Shown piece after piece: positions 56,635 through 64,000 of a DNA stretch of 64,000 nucleotides (positions within the stretch are counted from its first letter, which is position 1; every line of letters starts with the position of its first letter). The notes under the pieces are model-generated. The model was not told the DNA's origin. It saw nothing but the letters and a program-made list of their open reading frames with translations, and searched no databases. Source of the stretch: an uncultured delta proteobacterium (GTDB lineage Bacteria > Desulfobacterota > Desulfobulbia > Desulfobulbales > Desulfocapsaceae); NCBI GenBank assembly GCA_903901335.1, contig CAIUQR010000059.1, forward strand, positions 121,997 through 185,996, written 5' to 3'. A program made the translations under genes and the position numbers.

Positions 56635-56701
56635 TTCTTCACTTATCAAAACAAAACTCGAACAACACTTTTTCCGCCGGTTGATGTGGGCCGAGGAAGG
56701 G

Positions 56702-58117
56702 CTATAACTTTTTTGCAACGCGATCGATAGTCTTGATGTTCTCAAGGGCGTCATTTTTAAATATCACGTCGGTATCTTTTTTTTCAGCGGCCATTTTGAA
56801 CATCTGCTTGGCAAGCTTTGTCTTACCGGAATAAAAATACGATTTACCTAAATAGTAGGTTGAATTTCCGTCCTTTTTCTGATTGGCTTTTACATTCCCA
56901 AGTTCATAATACACCTGTGCGTATTCAGGCATTTCACTGACAACAATCTTCAAGAGTTTCTCTGCCTCTGTTAAATTATTCAAGTTCAGTTGAACCCTTG
57001 CCAGTGAAAAAGCCGCATATAAATCTCCGGGATTCTCCTGGTATGCCTTGGTTAAGGTTTTTAATGCGTTTTGCGTTTTTCCGGCCGCAAATTCGATAAC
57101 ACCCTTATCATCCAGAAGAATTTTTTTATCGGGATAGGCATTGATGACCTCTTCGATCAGCTTGAGACTGCTATCAAAATTGCTTTCCTCCCGATCAAGC
57201 TGGGAAAGACCATATTTTGCCATCATGACATTGAGCTGCGAAGAATGCGGATCGGCAATTTTCTCCGCCAGGAAGGATCTGAAAGCGGAAGCATCATGAG
57301 AAAGCGACATAATCCTGTACTTGAATCTGAGAAAAGAAAAGTCATCACCTTTTGTAAACTTGGACAGTTCTTCTTTATCCTTGATCAGCAACGAATCGAC
57401 ATAGTCAAGCCTTGCCTCCGGTTCAGGGTGAGTGAGAAGATATTGTGGTACCTTATTGCTTCTGTAGCGTGTAATCCTCCGCATTGTCTCCAGCATCTTT
57501 TCCATGGCTACGGGATTTCTCCCCATAATTTTCATCCAGTCGTATGCCAGTAGATCTGCTTCGTTTTCGTTCAATCTGCTGAAATGCAGGCCGAGACTCT
57601 GATTGGCAGCCATCGATCCGGAAAGTAACGCCTGCGTTGCCACCCCACCCCCCATGGCCAATGAGGCAAGGGCCAGAGCAAGTGTTCCAATGCCCACCAC
57701 TTTCCCCTTTTCAATACTCGAGGCAAGATGTCGTTTGACGGTGTGACCAATCTCATGGGCCATAACGGCAACTAATTCATTTTCAGAATTCATCGCCTCA
57801 ATGAGGCCCGCATAGAAAAAAATCATCCCTGAAAACGCAGAAAAGGCATTGAATTCTTTATCATTGATAATCGAAAAACGGAAATCGAAATATTGGGGAC
57901 CAGCTACTTTCAGTACCTGTTGGCCGAGGCCATTTATATACTGATAAATATCCGGATCGTTAAAGAGAGGGAAGGAGGATCGAACGGCAAACACCAACAT
58001 CTCCCCTACCTCACGTTCTTCACCTATGGAAAAACCGTTAGCCGACGTCAGGCAATTCGCGTTGATCAGAGTACACACCAAGACAAAAACACAAAGTTTT
58101 TTCGCCAGATTTTTCAT
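56702..58117 (-). CDS. M48 family zinc metalloprotease with TPR repeats (BepA-like)
   Basis: 471 residues from the ATG whose first base overlaps the oleD stop (ATGA). Signal peptide 1-30. The zinc motif HEIGH is at 121-125 with the third ligand Glu in the NENEADLLAYDW region, and TPR-like helices occupy the C-terminal half (about 300-470). BepA-type proteins assist outer-membrane protein assembly in the periplasm. Its position as the last gene of an ole operon is odd and may be incidental coupling. Confidence 0.9.
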   Translation of the reverse strand: MKNLAKKLCVFVLVCTLINANCLTSANGFSIGEEREVGEMLVFAVRSSFPLFNDPDIYQYINGLGQQVLKVAGPQYFDFRFSIINDKEFNAFSAFSGMIFFYAGLIEAMNSENELVAVMAHEIGHTVKRHLASSIEKGKVVGIGTLALALASLAMGGGVATQALLSGSMAANQSLGLHFSRLNENEADLLAYDWMKIMGRNPVAMEKMLETMRRITRYRSNKVPQYLLTHPEPEARLDYVDSLLIKDKEELSKFTKGDDFSFLRFKYRIMSLSHDASAFRSFLAEKIADPHSSQLNVMMAKYGLSQLDREESNFDSSLKLIEEVINAYPDKKILLDDKGVIEFAAGKTQNALKTLTKAYQENPGDLYAAFSLARVQLNLNNLTEAEKLLKIVVSEMPEYAQVYYELGNVKANQKKDGNSTYYLGKSYFYSGKTKLAKQMFKMAAEKKDTDVIFKNDALENIKTIDRVAKKL

Positions 58118-59106
58118 AGTTGCCGTATCCAAATAAGTAATCTTCTCATTCCTTCTTCGTTGCTGACAAGAGGAGTATAGCCAAGGTCTTCCTTTGCCCT
58201 TGCAATTGAAAAATAATGGGATTTTGCCAGTTGTTCAGCCAGGAAACGAGTCATTCTCGGTTCTTTTTCCGGTGCCACTATCGTATGGACCTTCTCCAAA
58301 ACCATCCCGACACCATAGGCAACGAAGAAAGGAACTTTGCCCTTCAGGGAAGGAACTCCCGTTTTTTCAAAGAGTTCATTAATCCATTGCCATAAATTCA
58401 CCGGTTCCCCCTGGCTGACAAAATAGGCCTTACCGGCAGCAGTGGCAGGTCCTGCCAGATTGTCAGCCGCCAGCAGGTGGGCGTGGGCGACATTATCCAC
58501 GTAGGAGATATCGACACGGTTTTTTCCTGCTCCCACAATCTTCAACTCCCTTTTCCGGCCTCGCTCCAGAAGGCGGGGAATCAGATGCGGGTCGCCGGGG
58601 CCCCAGACGAGATGAGGCCGTATCGCACAGGTAAGAAACGAATTCTCGTTCGCATGTAAGACCATCTTTTCCGCCAACGCCTTGGTGTGTGCATAATGAC
58701 ACAAGAAGGTATCGGGATAGGGCAAGCTCTCATCACCATAACAAATATCCTGTTTATTGAACACAACAGAGGGTGTTGATGTGTAGATCAGCCGTGTGAT
58801 CGAATTCTTTTCACAGGCGTAGAGGACATTTTCAGTTCCAAGGACATTAACCGAATAATAATCGGACCAGTTGCCCCAGATTCCCGTAAGAGAGGCAACA
58901 TGAAAAATAGTGTCTACTCCCCTGCTGCATTCGGTTAGAAAATCACGGTCACGGATATCCCCGCGGATACAGACCGCTCCCAGTTTTTCTGCCTCCGGGT
59001 AATGGTTACGGCCAATGACATAACAGTCAAGGCCTCGTGCGCGCAAGGCCTTGACCAGAGCCATGCCGACAAACCCTCCGCCTCCGGTGACCAGAACTTT
59101 TTTCAT
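58114..59106 (-). CDS. oleD: OleD-like NAD(P)-dependent 2-alkyl-3-ketoalkanoate reductase
   Basis: 330 residues, extended short-chain dehydrogenase of the 3-beta-HSD type. N-terminal TGGGGFVGMALVKAL cofactor loop, STPSVVF, and the YAHTKALAEK catalytic Tyr-x3-Lys. OleD reduces the beta-keto acid formed by OleA to a 2-alkyl-3-hydroxy acid. Start overlaps the oleC stop by 4 bp (ATGA). Assignment as OleD rests on the oleB and oleC neighbours. Confidence 0.85.
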   Translation of the reverse strand: MKKVLVTGGGGFVGMALVKALRARGLDCYVIGRNHYPEAEKLGAVCIRGDIRDRDFLTECSRGVDTIFHVASLTGIWGNWSDYYSVNVLGTENVLYACEKNSITRLIYTSTPSVVFNKQDICYGDESLPYPDTFLCHYAHTKALAEKMVLHANENSFLTCAIRPHLVWGPGDPHLIPRLLERGRKRELKIVGAGKNRVDISYVDNVAHAHLLAADNLAGPATAAGKAYFVSQGEPVNLWQWINELFEKTGVPSLKGKVPFFVAYGVGMVLEKVHTIVAPEKEPRMTRFLAEQLAKSHYFSIARAKEDLGYTPLVSNEEGMRRLLIWIRQL

Positions 59107-60734
59107 CGCTTCCGTAGCTCCATCTCAGCCCATACCGCCAATTTCTCCCTGAATATTTTAGCATTATGGCGGATATCGACGGGAAAGTCATGATGAAAAA
59201 GAAAATACCGGATATCTTGCGTGAGACTGCTTCCTGCCGCAAGGCTTTTTATCTCTGTCAACAGTTCCGAATCGTTACGGCTGATATTCTTCTTTTTTTC
59301 AATGATCAGCACAGGTTCTTGAAAGCCGGGATTATTGATATCCGCAATACCGACCAGGGCTGTGCGACTGACATCCGGGTGTTCGTTGATGATCGCCTCG
59401 CACGGGATGGTGAAGAGAGTCCCCTGACGGCATATCACCCGATGGGCCCGACGACCACAGAACCAGAGCCGGCCCAGGGCATCCAGATAGCCGGTATCAC
59501 CCAGGCGATGCCAGAACCTTTCACCATCTCTAATCTTGGAGAGTTTTGTCTCTTTGGCGTTGTTTTCATAAGCGCGGGTAACAACACCGCCGCAAACAAT
59601 AATCTCACCGATTGTACCGACAGGAAGTTCCAGATCATCACGAAAAATCTCGATTACCTCATCGGAAATACCAATAATCTTAATCCGGATACCGGGCAAG
59701 GGTCTGCCGACACAGGTTCCCTTTCCGGTTCTGGTCAATGCCCAGGTCGTATTGAGAATCTCCTTTCCTTCCATAGAGACAATGGGCAGACTCTCGGTGG
59801 CGCCATAGGGTGTATGGATCTTTGCTCCATCGGGCAGTACGGAAGCCAACCGGCCGATCAACTCCCCGGAGACCGGAGCGCCGGCCATCAGGACCTGCTG
59901 CAGATGAGGAATGGTTTTCTTGTTTTGGATGCAGTACCTGCTGACGACATTCCATATGGCAGGCGAACCGAACGAATAGGTCACCTTATAGCGCTCAATT
60001 GACCGGAGAAATTTTGCGGGGTCGACCTTGGCGGGTTGCGTCGGATCCATATCCGGAATAACCGAGCAGGCCCCAAGGGCTGTTGAGAATAAGGCAAACA
60101 ACGGAAAGGCGGGCTGGTCGATATCACTTGGTGAGATCCGATAATAGTCTCGGATAAGATCGAGTTGGGTTGCAAATATCGAATGATCGTAGCGCACTCC
60201 TTTAGGTGGTCCGGTGGAACCGGTGGTGAAGATTATCGCGGCCAGGTCGTCGGATGCGGGTTGATAAACAGGGTAGCTCTTCTTGATTGCCCCGGACTTT
60301 TTTCTGATATCCGGTCCGAATAATCCACAAGAAAAACCGCAACAGAAGCTCTGTCTGATCGTTGAAAACGGTTTCGGAAAAAGCCTGCGGAACAGATGCG
60401 CCCTTGGAATGCCGACAAATATCTCCGGTCCGACTCCGGCTATGCAACGTAACAGATTCCGATAGCCCATACCGGGATCAATCAGGATCACCGGGGCGCC
60501 GATCTTGAATAACGCAAATGTCAGGCAGATAAAATCGGCAGACGGGCTGACCATCAAGATGACCATGTTTCCCGTCTTCACACCGTTTTCAGACAGATAC
60601 ACGGCCAGACCATCAGAATACTCCTGCAGCTCGGAAAAGCTCAGGGACTTCCCCGTCCTTGCCTCTATGAGTCCGATCCTGTCTTTATATTTCCGGGCAA
60701 CTTCGACAAGTGTCTCGGCAATATTGATTGTCAC
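59103..60734 (-). CDS. oleC: OleC-like beta-lactone synthetase (AMP-ligase family)
   Basis: 543 residues from the GTG that follows GGAG by six bases and overlaps the oleB TGA (GTGA); an upstream in-frame start inside oleB has no such site. ANL superfamily: P-loop FTTGSTGPPKGVRYDH near residue 165, TPYGATES near 270, and GDTGYLDALGRLWFCGR with the hinge near 420. OleC converts 2-alkyl-3-hydroxy acids to beta-lactones using ATP. Confidence 0.86.
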   Translation of the reverse strand: MTINIAETLVEVARKYKDRIGLIEARTGKSLSFSELQEYSDGLAVYLSENGVKTGNMVILMVSPSADFICLTFALFKIGAPVILIDPGMGYRNLLRCIAGVGPEIFVGIPRAHLFRRLFPKPFSTIRQSFCCGFSCGLFGPDIRKKSGAIKKSYPVYQPASDDLAAIIFTTGSTGPPKGVRYDHSIFATQLDLIRDYYRISPSDIDQPAFPLFALFSTALGACSVIPDMDPTQPAKVDPAKFLRSIERYKVTYSFGSPAIWNVVSRYCIQNKKTIPHLQQVLMAGAPVSGELIGRLASVLPDGAKIHTPYGATESLPIVSMEGKEILNTTWALTRTGKGTCVGRPLPGIRIKIIGISDEVIEIFRDDLELPVGTIGEIIVCGGVVTRAYENNAKETKLSKIRDGERFWHRLGDTGYLDALGRLWFCGRRAHRVICRQGTLFTIPCEAIINEHPDVSRTALVGIADINNPGFQEPVLIIEKKKNISRNDSELLTEIKSLAAGSSLTQDIRYFLFHHDFPVDIRHNAKIFREKLAVWAEMELRKR

Positions 60735-61624
60735 ACTGTGCTCCTGCTCTCTTGACCGTTTCCGATCCGGAAAAATCTCTGCAGAATCGGTCCGATTGCC
60801 TCCAGGCAATCTTCCAGGACATAGTGCCCCCCATTTTCAAAGAAATGCTTTTCGGCCGCAGGAAAGCGTTTGGACCATTCATTATAAAACGTTCTGTTAA
60901 AACAAAAATCCTTTCCGCCCCAGAGGATAAGCATCGGATGCTTTCCATCGGACAACCGGGCAAGATTCCTTTCCACCTCGACAAGCGTTTCATAAGAGGG
61001 ATGGCCTGACGATAACGGAATATCGCGGACAAACCCATAGATCGCAACCCTGTTTTTCCAAGAGTTATATGGTGCGAGATACGCCTCGGCGATCTCCTTT
61101 TTCAGAGGACTGACAACAGCCATGGAACAGGCGGGCCGGGCAAAACCATTACAGCCGCGAACCAGCAAGGCACCGAATACCGGCCATCGACAGATCCGGA
61201 TACGCAATGGAATCCTGGCCGACCTGAAGGCCGCGGTATTCATGACTACTAACTTGTCGATCCGCTCCGGATAACGACCGGCATACCCTATACCGATAGC
61301 CCCGCCCCAGTCATGAACAACCAAAGAACATTTTGTGATATTCAGGCCTTGAAGGAGAGCTGTGAGATTTTCGATATGATCCCGAAGTCGGTACGGGTAA
61401 TCCTGGGGTTTGTCGGAAAGACCACATCCGATATTGTCTACAGCAATAACCCGATGGTCTCCGGCCAAGAGGGTGATGAGATTTCTATAATAATACGACC
61501 ACGTTGGATTGCCATGGACCATCACGATAACAGGCCCATGCCCCTCGTCGATATAGTGAAGACGATGTTCTCCTATGGTAAGATACCGGGAGACGAATGG
61601 ATATTGCGGATACAAGGTAAGCAA
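60731..61624 (-). CDS. oleB: OleB-like beta-lactone decarboxylase (alpha/beta hydrolase)
   Basis: About 297 residues. Haloalkane-dehalogenase-like fold: HGNPTWSYYYRNL near residue 38, nucleophile Asp105 in VVHDWGGAIG and the catalytic His in GGHYVLED near 273. OleB decarboxylates the OleC beta-lactone to the final olefin. The start is a TTG inferred from homologous LYPxxP N-termini; its ribosome site is weak. First gene of the oleB-oleC-oleD-M48 operon. No oleA thiolase is present upstream within the window. Confidence 0.83.
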   Translation of the reverse strand: MLTLYPQYPFVSRYLTIGEHRLHYIDEGHGPVIVMVHGNPTWSYYYRNLITLLAGDHRVIAVDNIGCGLSDKPQDYPYRLRDHIENLTALLQGLNITKCSLVVHDWGGAIGIGYAGRYPERIDKLVVMNTAAFRSARIPLRIRICRWPVFGALLVRGCNGFARPACSMAVVSPLKKEIAEAYLAPYNSWKNRVAIYGFVRDIPLSSGHPSYETLVEVERNLARLSDGKHPMLILWGGKDFCFNRTFYNEWSKRFPAAEKHFFENGGHYVLEDCLEAIGPILQRFFRIGNGQESRSTV

Positions 61625-62049
61625 TTCTTTTGAGAATGATTAAAAATCAAGAGACATCAGGATCATATTTCATAAACAGTTCAAGAATAATCCTCTGAGA
61701 TACCCTGTCAACAATCATTTTGCTTTTTGTCTTCAGCTCTGTCAGTTACTTTGCTCATTTTCCAACTGAGACCCAAATCCCCCAAACACCGGACGTAATT
61801 TCGCAAAATCCGCATGCATTCTTTTCCCAAATCCCTTTTTCTGCAAACTCAGACGATATCGCAGTGGAGTCGGAAAATGATAATAAGGGGGCTTGGGTAA
61901 GGTTATGATCTTAGTAATTATATTTTTCTCCTCTCTTGAAAAGATATTGAATATAGAACAAAAATATGCTTGGATTGATGCTGATTACGAAATATTTCCA
62001 TGACATATTTTTTCGCCTGCCATTGATTGCTTCTGTCCAAGGAGATGCC
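61625..62049. other. 425-bp intergenic region between oleB and the VWA gene
   Basis: Divergent promoter region, AT-rich toward 61920-62000. No gene or RNA recognised. A 62-codon plus-strand frame at 61720-61908 has no ribosome site. Confidence 0.5.
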
Positions 62050-64000
62050 ATGAGTGCTATTACAAATAGCAGTACATTTTCACGAAACGTGCTTATCTGC
62101 CTTTTTGTCGCTGTGATTGCTCCGCTTGTTGCCGGATTACCGATATGCCGGGCCTCCGATACGACGGTCACCAATATCATGTTTATCCTTGATGCCTCCG
62201 GCAGTATGGCCGCCCAGGTCCAAGGTAAACCAAAGATTGACGTCGCCAAGGATGTCCTTTCAAGTCTGATCAAGGATCTTCCGGCAACAACAAATGTGGG
62301 CCTCGTAGCCTATGGTCATCGGCAGAAAGGCGATTGTACCGATGTGGAAGAACTTGTACCCATAGCACCTGTGAACAAGGATTCGTTACTCAATAAAATC
62401 AAAGAATTACATCCAAAAGGAATGACCCCTCTTACTTATTCCGTTCAGAAAGTGGACGAAGGATTGAAAGGCAAAGGGGCGGAGACCACCATCATTCTTG
62501 TCAGTGATGGAGAAGAGACCTGTAAAGGAGATCCATGTGCAGCTGTCAGGGAGTTAAAGGCTGCAGGGGCTAAATTTGTGATGCATGTCATCGGCTTTGA
62601 TGTGAACGAAAAAGAGAAAAAACAGCTGAACTGCATCGCCACAGCCGGAGGAGGTTTCTATTTTACTGCCAGAAATGCAGGAGAACTCAAACTGGCCGCT
62701 CAACAGGCCGTAGAGAAAAAAGAACCACCCAAGAGCACCTTGACCGTCAAAGCAGTTCGGAACGGCCAACCTTTACAGGCCCGCTGTGAGATTTCCAAGA
62801 CCGAAGGTGAGAAGGTCAGCGAGGGCATGACTGAAAAGGGAAGCAAGGTCTTCACACTTCCTCCGGGCGCATATGACCTGAAAGTTGAAAACACCGAGGA
62901 CACCCTCAAGCCGACAATTGCGTTCCAGGGAATCATTATAGGACCAGGTGAGAACATTGAAAAGCTGGCCGAATTCTCCGGCGGGACCTTGGCTGTCAAA
63001 GCACTCAGAAACGGAGTATCGGTCAATGCCTCCTGTGCCGTCTATAAAGCAGGCTTGGAGCAGGAGAAAGGCAAGGAAAAGATTACCGAGGCTGCAGTGG
63101 ATGGTAAAGGAAAGGATTTTAAGCTGGCGCCTGGTGGATATGATGTGACGGTTGAGGATCTTGAAGATGCCAATAGACCCTCATTGACCTTCCAGGGGGT
63201 GATGGTTGAGGCCGGAAAGACCGTGGAAAAGCTGGCCGAATTCTCCGGCGGAACCCTGATCGTCAAAGCACTCAAAAACGGCAAGCCTTTCCAGGCCTTC
63301 TGTCTCGTCTACAAGACGAACGAAGACGAGGACAAAGAAAAAGAAAAGGTGGCTGAAGCGAGAATAGAACTGGAGGGCACATCTTTCAAGTTCACCCCAG
63401 GCTCTTATGATGTAGTCGTTGTCAATCAGGAGGACGAGACCAAGCCGACTGTGAATTTTCAGGGTCTTGAGATTGAGGCAGGAAAAACCGTCGAGAAAAC
63501 CGCTGACTTCTCAGGCGGGGGGCTGAAGTTAAGCGCACTGCGTAACGGCAAACCCTTCTCAGCAGAGGTGTTTGTCTATAAGGCAACTCAGGATACTGAT
63601 AAAAAGAAAGAAAGGGTCATTGGTGACTGGACCGGGGTCGAAGGAAAAACCTGGAAACTTCCTCCGGGAGTCTATGATATTACTGCTACAAATCACGAAG
63701 ATGCCGGAAATCCAGTGTTCAACTTTCTCGGCATCACAGTCGAAATGGGGAAGACCGTCGAGAAAACCGCCGACTTCTCCGGTGGGGGACTGAAGTTCAG
63801 CGCACTGCGCAATGGCAAACCTTTCTCGGCAGAGGTGGCTGTCTATAAAACAGCTCAGGATGGAGACCGGAAAAAAGAAAGGGTCGTTGGCGACTGGACC
63901 GGGATCGAAGGAAAAACACTGAAGCTCCCACCGGGAGTCTATGATGTGACCGTCACGAACCACGAAGATGCCGGAAAACCTGAATTGAACTTTCCCAGCA
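62050..64000 (+). CDS. Secreted VWA-domain protein with tandem repeats (partial, runs off the window end)
   Basis: 650 codons open to the edge, no stop. AAGGAG lies five bases before the ATG. Signal peptide to about residue 35, VWA domain about 42-225 with MIDAS DASGS (D48, S50, S52), GMTPL and SDGEE metal-site loops. Beyond about residue 233 come at least five tandem repeats of 85-89 residues, each with a (V/S)ALRNGKPF-type start, a Lys/Glu-rich middle, a PPGxYD(V/I) turn and a GKTVEK(L/T)A(E/D)FSGG end. Repeats 4 and 5 (from about 63520 and 63787) are nearly identical at the nucleotide level, pointing to recent duplication. Probably a periplasmic or surface ligand-binding protein; function unknown. 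Confidence 0.9.
   Translation, partial: MSAITNSSTFSRNVLICLFVAVIAPLVAGLPICRASDTTVTNIMFILDASGSMAAQVQGKPKIDVAKDVLSSLIKDLPATTNVGLVAYGHRQKGDCTDVEELVPIAPVNKDSLLNKIKELHPKGMTPLTYSVQKVDEGLKGKGAETTIILVSDGEETCKGDPCAAVRELKAAGAKFVMHVIGFDVNEKEKKQLNCIATAGGGFYFTARNAGELKLAAQQAVEKKEPPKSTLTVKAVRNGQPLQARCEISKTEGEKVSEGMTEKGSKVFTLPPGAYDLKVENTEDTLKPTIAFQGIIIGPGENIEKLAEFSGGTLAVKALRNGVSVNASCAVYKAGLEQEKGKEKITEAAVDGKGKDFKLAPGGYDVTVEDLEDANRPSLTFQGVMVEAGKTVEKLAEFSGGTLIVKALKNGKPFQAFCLVYKTNEDEDKEKEKVAEARIELEGTSFKFTPGSYDVVVVNQEDETKPTVNFQGLEIEAGKTVEKTADFSGGGLKLSALRNGKPFSAEVFVYKATQDTDKKKERVIGDWTGVEGKTWKLPPGVYDITATNHEDAGNPVFNFLGITVEMGKTVEKTADFSGGGLKFSALRNGKPFSAEVAVYKTAQDGDRKKERVVGDWTGIEGKTLKLPPGVYDVTVTNHEDAGKPELNFPS

Noticed and set aside
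61720..61908. 62-codon plus-strand frame before the VWA gene
   Set aside because: No ribosome site, Pro/Ser-rich chance composition, in a promoter-like AT-rich region.

Overview
The window looks like a chromosomal segment of a Gram-negative, anaerobic sulfate-reducer-type bacterium, most likely Desulfobulbales/Desulfobulbia-like Desulfobacterota. Evidence: an HdrABC-MvhDGA electron-bifurcating hydrogenase cluster, ferredoxin-dependent 2-oxoacid oxidoreductase, ResB/CcsB (System II) cytochrome c maturation, lipid A genes (lpxK, lpxC), a Tol system, and a rubrerythrin-type oxidative-stress protein. The placement is inferred from gene content, not from a marker phylogeny. No tRNA, rRNA, CRISPR array, IS element or phage gene was seen.

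Layout. 0.1-2.7 kb: a membrane sensor-like protein, a rhodanese-rubrerythrin fusion and a hotdog thioesterase. 2.8-5.2 kb: tdh-kbl, threonine to glycine plus acetyl-CoA. 5.2-7.9 kb: a Pat-like ADP-forming acyl-CoA synthetase/GNAT fusion. 8.4-10.7 kb: a porin, an ApbE lipoprotein and a small secreted protein. 10.8-19.0 kb: a complete kdp potassium system (kdpD-kdpE-kdpA-kdpB-kdpC, no recognisable kdpF) with matching direct-repeat KdpE-box candidates at both promoters and a 41-codon ORF translationally coupled to kdpD. 19.3-23.1 kb: korA, a korB-korC fusion and a fumarase, i.e. a piece of the TCA cycle. 23.1-24.4 kb: a gene-poor AT-rich stretch with a hemerythrin remnant, small ORFs and a 20-bp palindrome. 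24.4-32.4 kb: hdrA-hdrC-hdrB-mvhD-mvhG-mvhA, a maturation protease and an FrhB-like iron-sulfur flavoprotein.

32.5-45.8 kb is mixed housekeeping and signalling: an aspartate/glutamate racemase, a chemoreceptor, a DAC-domain protein with an altered active-site motif, a MoeB-like enzyme, L28, ResB/CcsB, a LivJ-like binding protein, lpxK, lpxC and YjbQ. 45.9-50.9 kb is a compact ketosynthase, ACP, two CrtI-like flavoenzymes and a FabZ-like dehydratase. 51.1-55.7 kb is tolQ-tolR-tolA-tolB-ybgF without pal. 55.7-56.6 kb holds a 142-bp hairpin repeat and tlyA. 56.7-61.6 kb is a tightly overlapping oleB-oleC-oleD operon ending in an M48 protease. At 62.05 kb a secreted VWA protein with tandem ~89-residue repeats runs off the window end.

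How they fit: Hdr-Mvh would couple H2 oxidation to reduction of ferredoxin and a disulfide, and Kor would exchange electrons with the same ferredoxin pool. The most intriguing combination is the ketosynthase/ACP/CrtI-like/dehydratase set together with oleBCD. It could form an oxygen-independent route to polyunsaturated acyl chains and their head-to-head hydrocarbons. That link is inference: no oleA is in the window.
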